Origin: Rheinheimera tangshanensis
Lineage (GTDB): Bacteria; Pseudomonadota; Gammaproteobacteria; Enterobacterales; Alteromonadaceae
Reading direction: 5' to 3'
Length of the DNA stretch: 64,000 bases
Assembly: GCF_014645135.1 (NCBI RefSeq)
Contig: NZ_BMLH01000005.1
Coordinates: forward strand, 199,906-263,905
A model generated the notes under the pieces. The model saw only the letters and a list, made by a program, of their open reading frames with translations, did not search any database and was not told the origin of the DNA. Of this stretch, positions 26,129 through 34,673 are shown piece after piece. The translations under genes were made by a program, and so were the position numbers. Position 1 is the first letter of the stretch. Each line of letters opens with the position of its first letter.

Positions 26129-26647
26129 TTAACCCCTTCTGATTAACTTGTCATTTTTTCCATCTCTACGAAGATACGGCAATGCAATAGGGGCAAACTC
26201 TTTCATCACCTTGCGGTACACTTCCCGCTTAAAGGCGACGACCTGACGCACCGGATACCAATAACTAACCCAACGCCAGTCATCAAACTCCGGATGCGAA
26301 GTTTTTAACAGATTTACGTCTTCATCCTTACAGGTCAGGCGCAACAAAAACCATTTTTGCTTTTGCCCTATACACACAGGATTGCTGTCACGCCGGATTA
26401 AACGCTTGGGTAACTTGTACCTTAGCCAGTGTTTGGTGACCGCAATAATTTCTACATCGTGCGGCTGTAAACCAACTTCTTCGTTTAACTCGCGGTACAT
26501 GGCTTGCTCAGGGGTCTCCCCTTCATCAATGCCACCCTGTGGGTACTGCCAGGAATGCTGACCGTATCTCCTTGCCCAAAACACCTGTCCCTGGTGGTTG
26601 TATATTACAATGCCGACGTTGGCCCGGAAGCCTTCAGCGTCGATCAC
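26129..26647 (-). CDS. rppH: RNA pyrophosphohydrolase RppH
   Basis: RppH removes pyrophosphate from the 5' end of mRNA and starts RNase E-dependent decay. The 172-residue protein matches the Escherichia coli size (176). It has the start [27 protein letters not shown] and the Nudix box [23 protein letters not shown] (about 39-61) with all catalytic glutamates. It is followed directly by ptsP. The upstream spacer to mutH is long and carries DnaA-box-like sites. Confidence 0.97.
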   Translation of the reverse strand: MIDAEGFRANVGIVIYNHQGQVFWARRYGQHSWQYPQGGIDEGETPEQAMYRELNEEVGLQPHDVEIIAVTKHWLRYKLPKRLIRRDSNPVCIGQKQKWFLLRLTCKDEDVNLLKTSHPEFDDWRWVSYWYPVRQVVAFKREVYRKVMKEFAPIALPYLRRDGKNDKLIRRG

Positions 26648-27028
26648 AAAAACCTCTAGCTTAGTTACAGCTGTTGTTTCATCGATTCTTTCATAAAGTC
26701 ACGACTTCGGCAAATTGTATTTTTTACAGAGTTATCCACAATTTAACTGATTAATTAGCGCTCACTGTGAACTTCTACACAGGCTCTGTACATAAAGCTG
26801 TGCATAAGGGTGTTTTTATTCTTGAATAACTTGCAAATGCTGGAATAACAGCCAAACCAGTATTGATAAATATTTATAAAAAACAGTAAGTTATATCGAA
26901 AAGCTTGGTATTTAAGCAGTGTTACAACTGTGCATAACTTGCTTTGCTTGCTTTTTGAGCAGCAAACCAAAGCAAAAAATGGTAATGTTTTTAAAGACCT
27001 GAAACACTGCTGTATAGAAGAAGTTTTT
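26648..27028. other. AT-rich rppH-mutH spacer with clustered DnaA-box matches
   Basis: This 381-base divergent spacer has no credible gene. It holds three full matches to the DnaA-box consensus TTATNCACA: TTATCCACA at 26732-26740 (plus) and TTATGCACA on the minus strand at 26799-26807 and 26929-26937. A one-mismatch copy (TGTACATAA) lies at 26788-26796. An AT-rich stretch lies at 26860-26900. By composition about one such box is expected per tens of kilobases, so three in 206 bases is notable. The promoters of rppH and mutH must also lie here. Confidence 0.6.
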
Positions 27029-27697
27029 ATGAGCCAGCCCCCGAAAAACATCGAAGAATTAGCGGAACGCTGCGCCATGATTGCTGGCCTGACCTTGGGC
27101 CAATTAGCAGAACAATGCCAGCTGCAGTTGCCTGCTAATCTGCAGCGCGACAAAGGCACAGTGGGCCAATTGCTTGAACTGGTGTTAGGCGCCAGTAGTG
27201 GCAGCAAAGCTGAACCTGATTTTCCACATTTAGGAGTTGAACTGAAAACCCTGCCTGTGGACAGCTTTGGTAAACCTCTGGAAAGCACTTATGTTTGTGT
27301 GGCACCTTTAACAGATGTTGCAGGTCTGCGCTGGCATGACTCATGGGTCTGCCGCAAGCTCAGTAGAGTGCTGTTTGTGCCAGTACTAGCCGAGCGTGGC
27401 ATCCCTTTGGCAGAACGCCAGATAGGCACAGCTTTTTTCTGGAGCCCGGATACTCAGGAGCAGGCTCTGTTGCAACAAGACTGGGAAGAGCTGATGGAAC
27501 TGATTGTGTTAGGTGGCATAGATAGAATTAAAGGCGCTCACGGTAAAGTACTGCAGTTGAGACCTAAAGCGGCCAATAGCAAAGTTTTAACTGCTGCTAT
27601 TGGCGCTGATGGGCAACCTATTCAAACCCTGCCCAGAGGTTTTTATCTCAAAGCCAGCTTTACTGCATCGTTGCTGGCTCGCCAGTTTGGTGATTAG
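27029..27697 (+). CDS. mutH: DNA mismatch repair endonuclease MutH
   Basis: MutH nicks the unmethylated strand at hemimethylated GATC during MutSL-directed repair. The 222-residue protein (Escherichia coli 229) has [37 protein letters not shown], with the acidic and Lys residues of the restriction-endonuclease-like active site (D/ExK in ELKT). [10 protein letters not shown] and [15 protein letters not shown] follow, and FYLKASFT lies near the C-terminus. The ATG at 27029 gives the usual MutH N-terminus; an in-frame start 33 codons upstream falls in AT-rich DNA. Presence of MutH implies Dam-type methylation in this organism. Confidence 0.96.
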   Translation: MSQPPKNIEELAERCAMIAGLTLGQLAEQCQLQLPANLQRDKGTVGQLLELVLGASSGSKAEPDFPHLGVELKTLPVDSFGKPLESTYVCVAPLTDVAGLRWHDSWVCRKLSRVLFVPVLAERGIPLAERQIGTAFFWSPDTQEQALLQQDWEELMELIVLGGIDRIKGAHGKVLQLRPKAANSKVLTAAIGADGQPIQTLPRGFYLKASFTASLLARQFGD

Positions 27698-28536
27698 CTT
27701 TGATACTTACCTATCAGTAACTGATAATCGCCACTGTCTTTGAGTTGTTTAAGCGCCTCGTTAAAGGAGCTAACCTGTTCTGGCTGAACGGTTGATTTAC
27801 TAAACATCACATAAATGGGAGTTTCAGGGAGTTTCACCTTATGTGGCTGAATCTGTTGCTCTAGTCCTTTACGTCGGATAATAGCGGCGCCAACAAAACT
27901 ATCTTCCAGTACAGCATCAACCTGATCGTCCAACAGCACAGCTATGTTTTGCTCACTCATGGTTGATTCAACAAACTGGGGGCGCATCTGATCGTCATCG
28001 TACAAGGCACTGATTTGTTCGCCATAGTAATAATCACTGATAAGCCCCACCTTATGCTTAGCGGCAACCATTTCTGCCACAGAAGCAAAGTTGTATTTAC
28101 TGGCGTCATCCTTGCGGACAAATAGCTGAAACTGCTCAGCACGGTAAGGCTCTGAAAACAAAGCAAACTCTTCACGGGCTGGTGTTTTGGATGCGCCCAA
28201 CAGCACATCCAACTGCCCTTGCCTAAACTGTCCTAGCAACTCCTGCCAGGTGCCATGCTGCAGCACCAAGCTGCAATTCATGCGTCCGGCAACGGCTTGC
28301 ACTATTTCAATATCCAGTCCGCTGGCTTGCTGTTCAAGTCCGACATATTGGTAGGGTTCCCAGGATTCAAAACCCAGTTTTAGCTGACAAGGCGCAACTT
28401 TGGGTTCAGAAGGCGTTTCTGCCACTTTAGCGACAGCATCAGGAGTCATAACGGCAGAATTTTGTGTTTCAGCAGGTGTACAGCTAAACAACAGCAGACA
28501 AACTACAGCGCTGCATAGAAAGTATTGAACGTTCAT
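27694..28536 (-). CDS. extracellular solute-binding lipoprotein (family 3)
   Basis: The 280-residue protein has a lipoprotein signal ([14 protein letters not shown]) followed by an Ala/Thr/Pro-rich linker. A family 3 solute-binding domain covers about 55-275: [36 protein letters not shown], then [33 protein letters not shown] and [13 protein letters not shown]. Such proteins usually bind polar amino acids for an ABC importer. No permease or ATPase gene is next to it, so it may be a sensor or an orphan. It is convergent with mutH, overlapping it by four bases. Confidence 0.8.
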   Translation of the reverse strand: MNVQYFLCSAVVCLLLFSCTPAETQNSAVMTPDAVAKVAETPSEPKVAPCQLKLGFESWEPYQYVGLEQQASGLDIEIVQAVAGRMNCSLVLQHGTWQELLGQFRQGQLDVLLGASKTPAREEFALFSEPYRAEQFQLFVRKDDASKYNFASVAEMVAAKHKVGLISDYYYGEQISALYDDDQMRPQFVESTMSEQNIAVLLDDQVDAVLEDSFVGAAIIRRKGLEQQIQPHKVKLPETPIYVMFSKSTVQPEQVSSFNEALKQLKDSGDYQLLIGKYQS

Positions 28537-28629
28537 AAGCGGCCTCTTTTTTAGTGTCTATCCGCTTTGAGCTTAGTGCATTCGGCTGATTTTTCCTCTT
28601 ACATCAGATACTTTTTGTAGCCATAAGTA

Positions 28630-28684
28630 AAAATGGGGTCAGATCACATTGTTAACAGTTAACAATGTGATCTGACCCCATTTT
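28630..28684. repeat. perfect 27-bp inverted repeat (REP/REPIN-like palindrome)
   Basis: Two 27-base arms (28630-28656 and 28658-28684) are exact inverted copies around one central base. The outer arm reads AAAATGGGGTCAGATCAC and the inner part ends in TTGTTAAC. It sits just after dbpA (stop at 28697), where it could also end transcription. A related palindrome with the same TCACATTGTTAAC core is at 48275-48324. The GGGGTCAGA motif resembles ends seen near REP-associated transposases, from memory only. Confidence 0.85.
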
Positions 28685-28696
28685 CATATTTTTTTC

Positions 28697-30073
28697 TTAG
28701 ACAAAACGGCAGCGGAATTGGCGGCCTTTGATTTTGCCTTCGCTTAAGCGTTTCAAGGCAGCACTTGCCATATCGTTACGCACGGCAACAAAACTGACCA
28801 TAGGCAGCACGTTTATTTTACCCAGTTGCTCGAAAGACAAACCCAGTTCCCCTGTTAAGGCACCGACTATATCACCTGGTCGTACTTTGTCTTTTTTACC
28901 GCCATCGATCATGATGGTACGCATAGGAGCACGAGCTGGTACAGCGTCTTTAGCAGGATAAGCAGTTAACTCTGCCCACTGTGCTGTCAGAGCCAACTGA
29001 TCTTCCAGTGCCGCCAGACGACCCATTTGCGAGGGTGTTACCAGCGTTAAAGCCAGACCTTCGCTACCGGCTCGGCCAGTACGCCCTACTCTGTGTACAT
29101 GCACTTCAGGATCATTGGCTAAATCGTAATTTATGACCAAAGGCAAAGCACTGATATCCAGACCACGGGCTGCTACATCTGTGGCCACCATAATCAGGCA
29201 ACTTTGGTTGGTGAACTGCATCAATACCCGCTCACGGTCTCGCTGCTCTAAGTCACCGTGCAACGGCATTACACTGTAACCGGCAGCAGATAATTCGTCG
29301 CAAATGTCCTGAGTATCCTTGCGCATATTGGAGAAAATCAGCGTGGGCTTGGCGCCATGCCAAGATAATAGTTGCTTTAAGGCCGGTATTTTGTTTTGCG
29401 CTTCTACTTCAATAAACTTTTGCTCTATGTCAGTTTGTTCAGCATCTTCAACAAAAACCTGCACGGCATCGGCTTTTAAGTGGCGTTTTAAGTCGTTGAC
29501 TTTGTCCGGATAAGTGGCGGAAAACAACAAGGTTTGGCGATCAGCAGGCAAGGCGTTCAGAATAACACCAATATCATCAGCAAACCCCATATCCAGCATA
29601 CGATCTGCTTCGTCCAGCACTAGCGTTTCAACATCAGACAGGTTTAGCAGGTTACGGTCGATCATCTCAAGAATACGGCCCGGTGTGCCGACAATAATAT
29701 GAGCGCCATGTTCTAACGAGCCAATTTGGGGACCTATAGAAACACCACCGACCAGGGTCAAGACTTTGATATTGTGCTGGCTGCGGGCTAAACGACGGAT
29801 TTCCTGCGCAACCTGCTCAGCCAATTCACGGGTAGGACAAAGCACCAGCGATTGGATACGGAAACGCTTCACCGCCAGTTTATGTAGCAAAGTCAAAGCA
29901 AAAGCCACTGTCTTGCCACTGCCGGTGCGGGCTTTAGCCAGCATATCTTTTCCTTCCAGCAGCACAGGCAAAGCCTGTTGCTGAATAGGCGTCATCTGAC
30001 TGTAACCAAGACTATCAAGGCTTTGTAATAAGTGTTCTGCTAAAGGCAGACTGGTAAAAGTGGTATTGCTCAA
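28697..30073 (-). CDS. dbpA: ATP-dependent RNA helicase DbpA
   Basis: DbpA is a DEAD-box helicase that acts in large-ribosomal-subunit assembly, targeted to a 23S rRNA hairpin. The 458-residue protein has the Q motif (MTPIQQQALP), AKARTGSGKTVAF near 47, LVLDEADRMLDMGF near 150, SATY, and the C-terminal helicase motifs (VATDVAARGLDI, HRVGRTGRAGSEG). The last 75 residues form the DbpA-type RNA-binding domain (DKVRPGDIVGALTGELGLSFEQLGKINVL, ending in GKIKGRQFRCRFV). It is monocistronic. Confidence 0.96.
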   Translation of the reverse strand: MSNTTFTSLPLAEHLLQSLDSLGYSQMTPIQQQALPVLLEGKDMLAKARTGSGKTVAFALTLLHKLAVKRFRIQSLVLCPTRELAEQVAQEIRRLARSQHNIKVLTLVGGVSIGPQIGSLEHGAHIIVGTPGRILEMIDRNLLNLSDVETLVLDEADRMLDMGFADDIGVILNALPADRQTLLFSATYPDKVNDLKRHLKADAVQVFVEDAEQTDIEQKFIEVEAQNKIPALKQLLSWHGAKPTLIFSNMRKDTQDICDELSAAGYSVMPLHGDLEQRDRERVLMQFTNQSCLIMVATDVAARGLDISALPLVINYDLANDPEVHVHRVGRTGRAGSEGLALTLVTPSQMGRLAALEDQLALTAQWAELTAYPAKDAVPARAPMRTIMIDGGKKDKVRPGDIVGALTGELGLSFEQLGKINVLPMVSFVAVRNDMASAALKRLSEGKIKGRQFRCRFV

Positions 30074-30245
30074 AAATGGGTACTCTCTATTGACACAGAA
30101 ACTGGCACGGGAAAAAGGGCGCGCACTATAACAGAAGCGTCCGTGCTCAGCGAGTATAAATTTTAACCAAACCTAACCTTCAATCAAAAGTCTGCACTAT
30201 GTCTAATACTGGTAAGTACTCTATATCCGATATGTGGCTCTGAGC

Positions 30246-31049
30246 CTATGCGAATACTGTGACCGTTTGACGACTGATCGCCGCTAACTGACCATCCGGT
30301 TGCCATAACTTGGCTTCAATATGGTGATAACCATCTGCGCCATGCTCAATACTGGCCAAATAAGACCACCAGTCTGTCGTCAGAGCTTTAGTTTCAGCGC
30401 TCTGATGCGGCTGAATAAATTCAATAGTCCAGGTTAAGGAACTGGCAGGAGCGGGTTGACTCAGTAAAGTTAAACTGACCGGTGGCCAGGCATCGACCAG
30501 AGCCAGTAACTCCAGCACGCCTACAGCACAACGTTGACCTTCAGCAAAACGGATAAGTCCACCTAACTCTGTGCCTGTGCCACCAGAAAAAGGCATAACA
30601 CCACGAGTGATGTGGTAATCAAAATGGCGGGTAAATTCTGGTACAGGACCCTTTTTGGGCATCACTAAAGCGGTTTCGACAAAAGCCGGCGCTGTTTCGC
30701 TGGCCACTTTATATTCCGAGAACCGCTCCGCCCCAAAGCTCGCCAGCAGTACTAATGCCACCTGATCCTGCTGCGTAATTTCCACCATCGCCTGAATAAC
30801 TGATTTGCCCTGGCGCAAAATACGCCGCGATACAACAGCAGGTCCAGCATTTAACGGCGCAACAAAAGACACGGACACTGAGCGCAGCGGGATCTTCGTC
30901 GGCAGTTCTGTCAGTAAATGCGCTAAAGCTAAAGCCGATGCCATCCCCCCAAACACAGCGCGGCCCTGGCCCCATTGCTCAGGCACTTCAATCTGCAGTG
31001 TATCTGGCTGTCCAGCTTTAAACTGTTGCATCACATCGGCAAATAACAT
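30246..31049 (-). CDS. acyl-CoA thioesterase (TesB-like, double hotdog)
   Basis: The 267-residue protein looks like a tandem-hotdog acyl-CoA thioesterase. The first hotdog has WGQGRAVFGGMASALALAHLLTELP and PLRSVSVSFVAPLNAGPAVVSRRILRQGKSVIQAMVEI. The second has a VLELLALVDAWPPVSLTLL segment and SLTWTIEFIQP. It would hydrolyse acyl-CoA to free fatty acid and CoA. The exact chain length is unknown. It is 41 bases after the desaturase stop, so the two may be co-transcribed in a fatty-acid operon. Confidence 0.82.
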   Translation of the reverse strand: MLFADVMQQFKAGQPDTLQIEVPEQWGQGRAVFGGMASALALAHLLTELPTKIPLRSVSVSFVAPLNAGPAVVSRRILRQGKSVIQAMVEITQQDQVALVLLASFGAERFSEYKVASETAPAFVETALVMPKKGPVPEFTRHFDYHITRGVMPFSGGTGTELGGLIRFAEGQRCAVGVLELLALVDAWPPVSLTLLSQPAPASSLTWTIEFIQPHQSAETKALTTDWWSYLASIEHGADGYHHIEAKLWQPDGQLAAISRQTVTVFA

Positions 31050-31090
31050 TGTTCCGTCCTTATTTCATACTGGAGTAGTTCGGCACTAGC

Positions 31091-32170
31091 TTAAGCTGGA
31101 GTGGCTTTACCGCCAGGGAACGAATATCGGATGATCCGCCCGACTACGGTAGCGTACTGACGTAAAAAACTTCCGCTGTTATAAGCAATACCATATTTTT
31201 TAGCAATAGCCTGCACTTGCGGTGCCACTGTCAGATAATGCAAAGCTGGCATATCTGGATAAAGATGATGCTCAATCTGGCAGCTTAAGTGCCCCGTCAA
31301 AATATGAAACCAGCGTGGCCCGGTAAAATTGGATGACCCCAGAATTTGCCGGTAGTACCAGTGACCGCGGCTTTCGCCTTCGCATTGCTGCTGAGTAAAA
31401 GTATGAACATCAGCAGTAAAATGACCACAAAAAATCACAGTAGATGTCCATAAGTTACGGATCAAATTCGCCAGTACATTGCCAGCCAACACCCATAACC
31501 ACATAGGCCCGGCGATTAAAGGGAAAAATACATAATCTTTAAACAACTGACGCGCACCTTTACCAAAAAAAGCTTTTTTCAAATCGCTGTGACTAACACT
31601 GTTGACCCGATCAGCTTTCTTTTTACCAAAAAATACCCGCTCCCCCGCCAGCTCGTGATAAGACACACCCCATTGAAACAAAGTGCTTAACAGCAGATAG
31701 GTGACAAACTGCCATAAGTTACGCAGACGCCAGCGGAAGTCGTTACTTAAGCGTAATAAGCCATAGCCAAAATCGCGGTCTTTTCCGATGATATTGGTGT
31801 AAGTGTGATGCTCAAAATTATGGGTGCGTTTCCAGGAGCCAGCATCACAGGCGATATCCCATTCAAAGCGCTTTGAATGCAACACAGGGTCATTCATCCA
31901 GTCGTACTGACCATGCAAAACGTTATGGCCTATTTCCATATTGTCGAGAATTTTGGCCAGTGCCAACAGGGCAACACCGAATACCCACAACCATGGCGTA
32001 ACAAAACCCAACACCATCAGGATGCGACCTGAAATAGCGCTTAAGCGCTGCGTCAGCAGCATACGGCGTATATAGCGTGCTTCTTTGTCACCCAATTGGT
32101 TCATCACATTGGCTTTCACCTGATCCAGCTCAGCAGCCAGTTCGGATAATTGTTGTTCTGTAAGTTTCAT
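31091..32170 (-). CDS. membrane fatty acid desaturase
   Basis: The 359-residue protein has the three histidine boxes of membrane di-iron desaturases: HNVLHGQ near 110, HNFEHHTYTN near 140, and QIEHHLYPDMP near 305. Hydrophobic pairs at about 45-85 and 195-250 cross the membrane. It would introduce a double bond into an acyl chain using electrons from the neighbouring reductase. The ATG at 32170 (MKLTEQQLSELAAEL) is chosen because the upstream in-frame part overlaps the reductase gene. It starts seven bases after the reductase stop. Confidence 0.9.
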   Translation of the reverse strand: MKLTEQQLSELAAELDQVKANVMNQLGDKEARYIRRMLLTQRLSAISGRILMVLGFVTPWLWVFGVALLALAKILDNMEIGHNVLHGQYDWMNDPVLHSKRFEWDIACDAGSWKRTHNFEHHTYTNIIGKDRDFGYGLLRLSNDFRWRLRNLWQFVTYLLLSTLFQWGVSYHELAGERVFFGKKKADRVNSVSHSDLKKAFFGKGARQLFKDYVFFPLIAGPMWLWVLAGNVLANLIRNLWTSTVIFCGHFTADVHTFTQQQCEGESRGHWYYRQILGSSNFTGPRWFHILTGHLSCQIEHHLYPDMPALHYLTVAPQVQAIAKKYGIAYNSGSFLRQYATVVGRIIRYSFPGGKATPA

Positions 32171-32177
32171 CGTGATC

Positions 32178-33296
32178 CTATAACTCGATTTGCAGATCGC
32201 TGTGCGCAGCACTGATACACAACTGAATTTGCTCAGGGCCATCACCTGAAATCTGCCCTGTACGTAAATTCAGTACCTGTCCTGATTTTTTCTGACACAC
32301 ACACTGATAACACACGCCAATACGGCAACCAAAACGCGGACTCAAGCCTTGTTGTTCCGCAGCCTGCAATAACGGCACTCCGGCAGCGGCTTCTATTGTT
32401 GTGACTTTTCCCTGCTCTATGAGCAAGGCTTGCTTAACAGGTCCTTGTGTTGCAGCCAGTTCTAAGCCAAACCGCTCTGCATGAACAGCATCTGATGGCA
32501 CACCTTGTTGTATCAAGTCATCCTTGTACTGACGACTCATAGCAGCGGGACCACAGAGGTAGTAAAGAGCATTGGTCAGAGAAACCTTAGTGTTTTCTTT
32601 TAACTGCTGAACTAAGTTCAGCCGGCCCGTGCTTGCTGTTTCAATCAGCTGCAGTTCAAACAGGGGTTGTTTTGCCGCCAGTAGTCTCAGCTCAGTCAAG
32701 AAAGCGGCCTGTGCTGCATTTTTAACGCAATAAAACAACACAACAGGCGAAGTCCAGCAACGCAAACTATTTAACATGGACCAGAGTGGCGTTATGCCAG
32801 AGCCTGCAGCCACCATCACTATACTTTGTTGCGGCGCACCATCTGTCTGGGGCTCCAGCACAAAGTCGCCTGTTGCAGCGCTGATACTTAAATGAGTCAG
32901 CTTAGCAATGTCTGCCGCTAAGGCTTTCGTGAACTGACCCTGAGGCTGAATTCGACAACTAATACGAATTTGCTTTTGCTGTGCAAATAACCCGGATGAT
33001 GAGCTGATACTAAAACTACGACTGATATAACGCCCCTGATGCAACAAAGTCACCAGCAGATGCTGACCTGGCGTAAAACCAGTCCAGGAGGGTTCTGGCT
33101 CTAACCAGACACTCAATATCTGTTCGGTTTCCCAGCCAGAATCGACAATGCGGGCACTGTAATAGTCCGGATGCAGCTCGGCGTTGTTCCAGCGCAGCAA
33201 AGGCTGCAGGTAATAACTCAGCTTCGGCTGATTGGCCAGCATTAAGCTAAATTGGCGATAGAGGCGCTGGCCCCATAAAGAGATCGTTTCGTTCAC
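32178..33296 (-). CDS. ferredoxin-type flavin reductase, electron donor to the desaturase
   Basis: The 372-residue protein has an FAD-binding barrel (PGQHLLVTL, GRYISRSFSISSS near 100), an NAD(P)-binding domain (VMVAAGSGITPLWSML near 165, YYLCGPAAM near 255) and a C-terminal plant-type 2Fe-2S ferredoxin domain (CRIGVCYQC near 330). This is the domain order of DesB/DesC-type desaturase reductases. The start is GTG at 33296, decided by GGAAGG about six bases upstream; an ATG 20 codons earlier lacks a ribosome site. It is the promoter-proximal gene of a reductase-desaturase operon. Confidence 0.88.
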   Translation of the reverse strand: MNETISLWGQRLYRQFSLMLANQPKLSYYLQPLLRWNNAELHPDYYSARIVDSGWETEQILSVWLEPEPSWTGFTPGQHLLVTLLHQGRYISRSFSISSSSGLFAQQKQIRISCRIQPQGQFTKALAADIAKLTHLSISAATGDFVLEPQTDGAPQQSIVMVAAGSGITPLWSMLNSLRCWTSPVVLFYCVKNAAQAAFLTELRLLAAKQPLFELQLIETASTGRLNLVQQLKENTKVSLTNALYYLCGPAAMSRQYKDDLIQQGVPSDAVHAERFGLELAATQGPVKQALLIEQGKVTTIEAAAGVPLLQAAEQQGLSPRFGCRIGVCYQCVCQKKSGQVLNLRTGQISGDGPEQIQLCISAAHSDLQIEL

Positions 33297-33448
33297 ACTG
33301 GTCCTTCCACTTGAATTCAGCGCACAGTTGTACACTAAAAATAAATGAAACTCCACTTTCAGGATTTAAAAACAATAAACAAAACAATCAAACCAATGAA
33401 TTTAAACAAGTTATTTATATTTATAATTTGAGCGAAAATACAAAAGTG

Positions 33449-33466
33449 AGTGAACAGATGTTAACT
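33449..33466. promoter_or_regulatory. candidate DesT/TetR-type operator upstream of the desaturase operon
   Basis: AGTGAAC-AGAT-GTTAACT: 7-base arms with one mismatch around a 4-base centre. As I recall it, the Pseudomonas DesT operator has the form AGTGAAC-N4-GTTnACT. It lies between the reductase start and a divergent short reading frame, where such an operator is expected. Confidence 0.4.
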
Positions 33467-33497
33467 TTTAAAAATAAAACACTTTAAGGAGGGAAAG

Positions 33498-33557
33498 TTG
33501 AACACAAGCCCTTTGGAGTTGGACAAAGGCAATAACAGAAAAACAAAAGCAAACTGA
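33498..33557 (+). pseudogene. 19-codon stub, possible remnant of a divergent TetR-type regulator
   Basis: A strong ribosome site (AAGGAGGG, 33486-33493) lies five bases before a TTG codon that opens a 19-residue frame, MNTSPLELDKGNNRKTKAN, ending at 33557. So good a ribosome site before so short a frame suggests the 5' end of a gene whose body was deleted. TetR regulators (DesT) lie divergently next to desaturase operons in relatives, and RKTKAN could be a TetR-like N-terminus. This is inference. A short leader peptide is the alternative. Confidence 0.35.
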
Positions 33558-33559
33558 GG

Positions 33560-33944
33560 TTAGGGCCAGAGCTTTACATCAGGGCTTTGGGCAAAATCGG
33601 CGCGTTGTGGCATCACCAGACAAAATCGATGGACGAAGAGCACCGATCAGTTTAAAGAGTGGCATTTGTTTGATAACAAAAGCGCCCAATTTGCTCAAGC
33701 GATCCACTTCAGCCGCACTATTGTCAGTCTCACTATCCTGGTAAATATGGCTTGGGTGTTCAACTTTTTGCAGCAATAGTTTGGGCTCAGTGGATGTATT
33801 GTTCAGGTAGGCATAACGCTCGGTCCACTGCGGATCTGCAGGCAGTTGCTAATAACCTAACGCCTGGCTCCAAAATTCACTGGTCTGCTAAATATTGTCC
33901 ACTTTGCTATCCAGAACAAAAGCGGCTAAACGACTTTTATGCAT
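33560..33944 (-). pseudogene. decayed VOC (glyoxalase/bleomycin-resistance fold) gene
   Basis: Reading leftward from ATG at 33944 gives MHKSRLAAFVLDSKVDNI, a stop, QTSEFWSQALGY, a second stop, then QLPADPQWTERYAYLN, LLLQKVEHPSHIYQDSETDN and AAEVDRLSKLGAFVIKQMP. A frameshift near 33650 then moves HRFCLVMPQRADFAQSPDV into another frame before a final stop at 33560. These are the ordered segments of a small VOC-family protein of about 125 residues. Two in-frame stops plus a frameshift show the gene is dead. No function can be assigned beyond the fold. Confidence 0.8.
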
Positions 33945-33956
33945 GCTCTGCTCTCC

Positions 33957-34535
33957 CTATTGCGGCCAGTTACTACCAGCGTCACAGTTTTCGACCCACA
34001 ACACATTGTTACGAGAATCGTTATTGATATAGACCTGATTCACAGCAGACTTAGGATAAACCAGACCATCGCCACAATCGGCACTTTGACCTGGCCCTAC
34101 CACAATTTTACTACCCACTTTTAATGTACAGCTGCTCATTTGGTTTAATACGCTCCAGTTTGGACAAATAGCATTGGCTTCTCTGTACTGCTCTGTTGGA
34201 CCTTCAGGTCGCATAAATGACCACCAGCGACCGTATAACGTATAGCTTTTGCTCTGATCCCAGACTCGATAGACCTTCACTGGCGCTGTAGCGACAAACA
34301 CCTGCCCCATGCAAAGCTGGCCTTTATCAGGCTGGCCTAAAGCAGATTGCAGTAGATCTGGATCCGAAATGGCTTTGAGTCCTGCAGCTGGAGCCTGAAT
34401 TATGCCGATACAATGACTTGGTTGTGCTGCAACAGATGAATTGGCTTGTGATGAGGTAGAAGAAGGTAAAGCACTACAACCTGCCAGCAGAGACGCCGCC
34501 AGCAGTATCCATAATTGGGTAGTCCAAACACGCAT
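33957..34535 (-). CDS. lipoprotein of unknown function
   Basis: The 192-residue protein has a lipoprotein signal (LWILLAASLLAGCSA) and a short Ser-rich linker. The mature part is rich in Cys (six after the lipobox) and Trp (YRVWDQSKSYTLYGRWWSFMRPEGPTEQYREANAICPNW). I do not recognise the family. The leader RNA can pair over its ribosome site (see 34541-34609). It is not obviously co-transcribed with neighbours. Confidence 0.75.
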   Translation of the reverse strand: MRVWTTQLWILLAASLLAGCSALPSSTSSQANSSVAAQPSHCIGIIQAPAAGLKAISDPDLLQSALGQPDKGQLCMGQVFVATAPVKVYRVWDQSKSYTLYGRWWSFMRPEGPTEQYREANAICPNWSVLNQMSSCTLKVGSKIVVGPGQSADCGDGLVYPKSAVNQVYINNDSRNNVLWVENCDAGSNWPQ

Positions 34536-34540
34536 AAATC

Positions 34541-34609
34541 CTGTTCCTTGTATCCTTTGTTATCGGGGGGATGCCTGATTAAAGTACATTAATCAGGAAC
34601 AAGGAACAG
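34541..34609 (-). promoter_or_regulatory. leader structure that could hide the lipoprotein ribosome site
   Basis: In the minus-strand transcript, CTGTTCCTTG (34600-34609) can pair perfectly with CAAGGAACAG (34541-34550). The latter contains the ribosome site of the lipoprotein gene, AAGGAACAGGA, six to ten bases before ATG 34535. Between them is a second hairpin with 9-bp arms, CCTGATTAA / TTAATCAGG (34574-34597). Nested pairing like this can act as a thermosensor or other translational switch. Confidence 0.45.
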
Positions 34610-34673
34610 CTTAGCTCAAAAACACACGACTGATCAGTAAGTAAGCATTTTTCCTGGAGAAAAACTGGCTGAG

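Noticed and set aside
30186-30243. A 14-codon plus-strand frame that starts MSNTGKYS near dbpA.
   Set aside because: It has no ribosome site and only chance similarity to the DbpA N-terminus.
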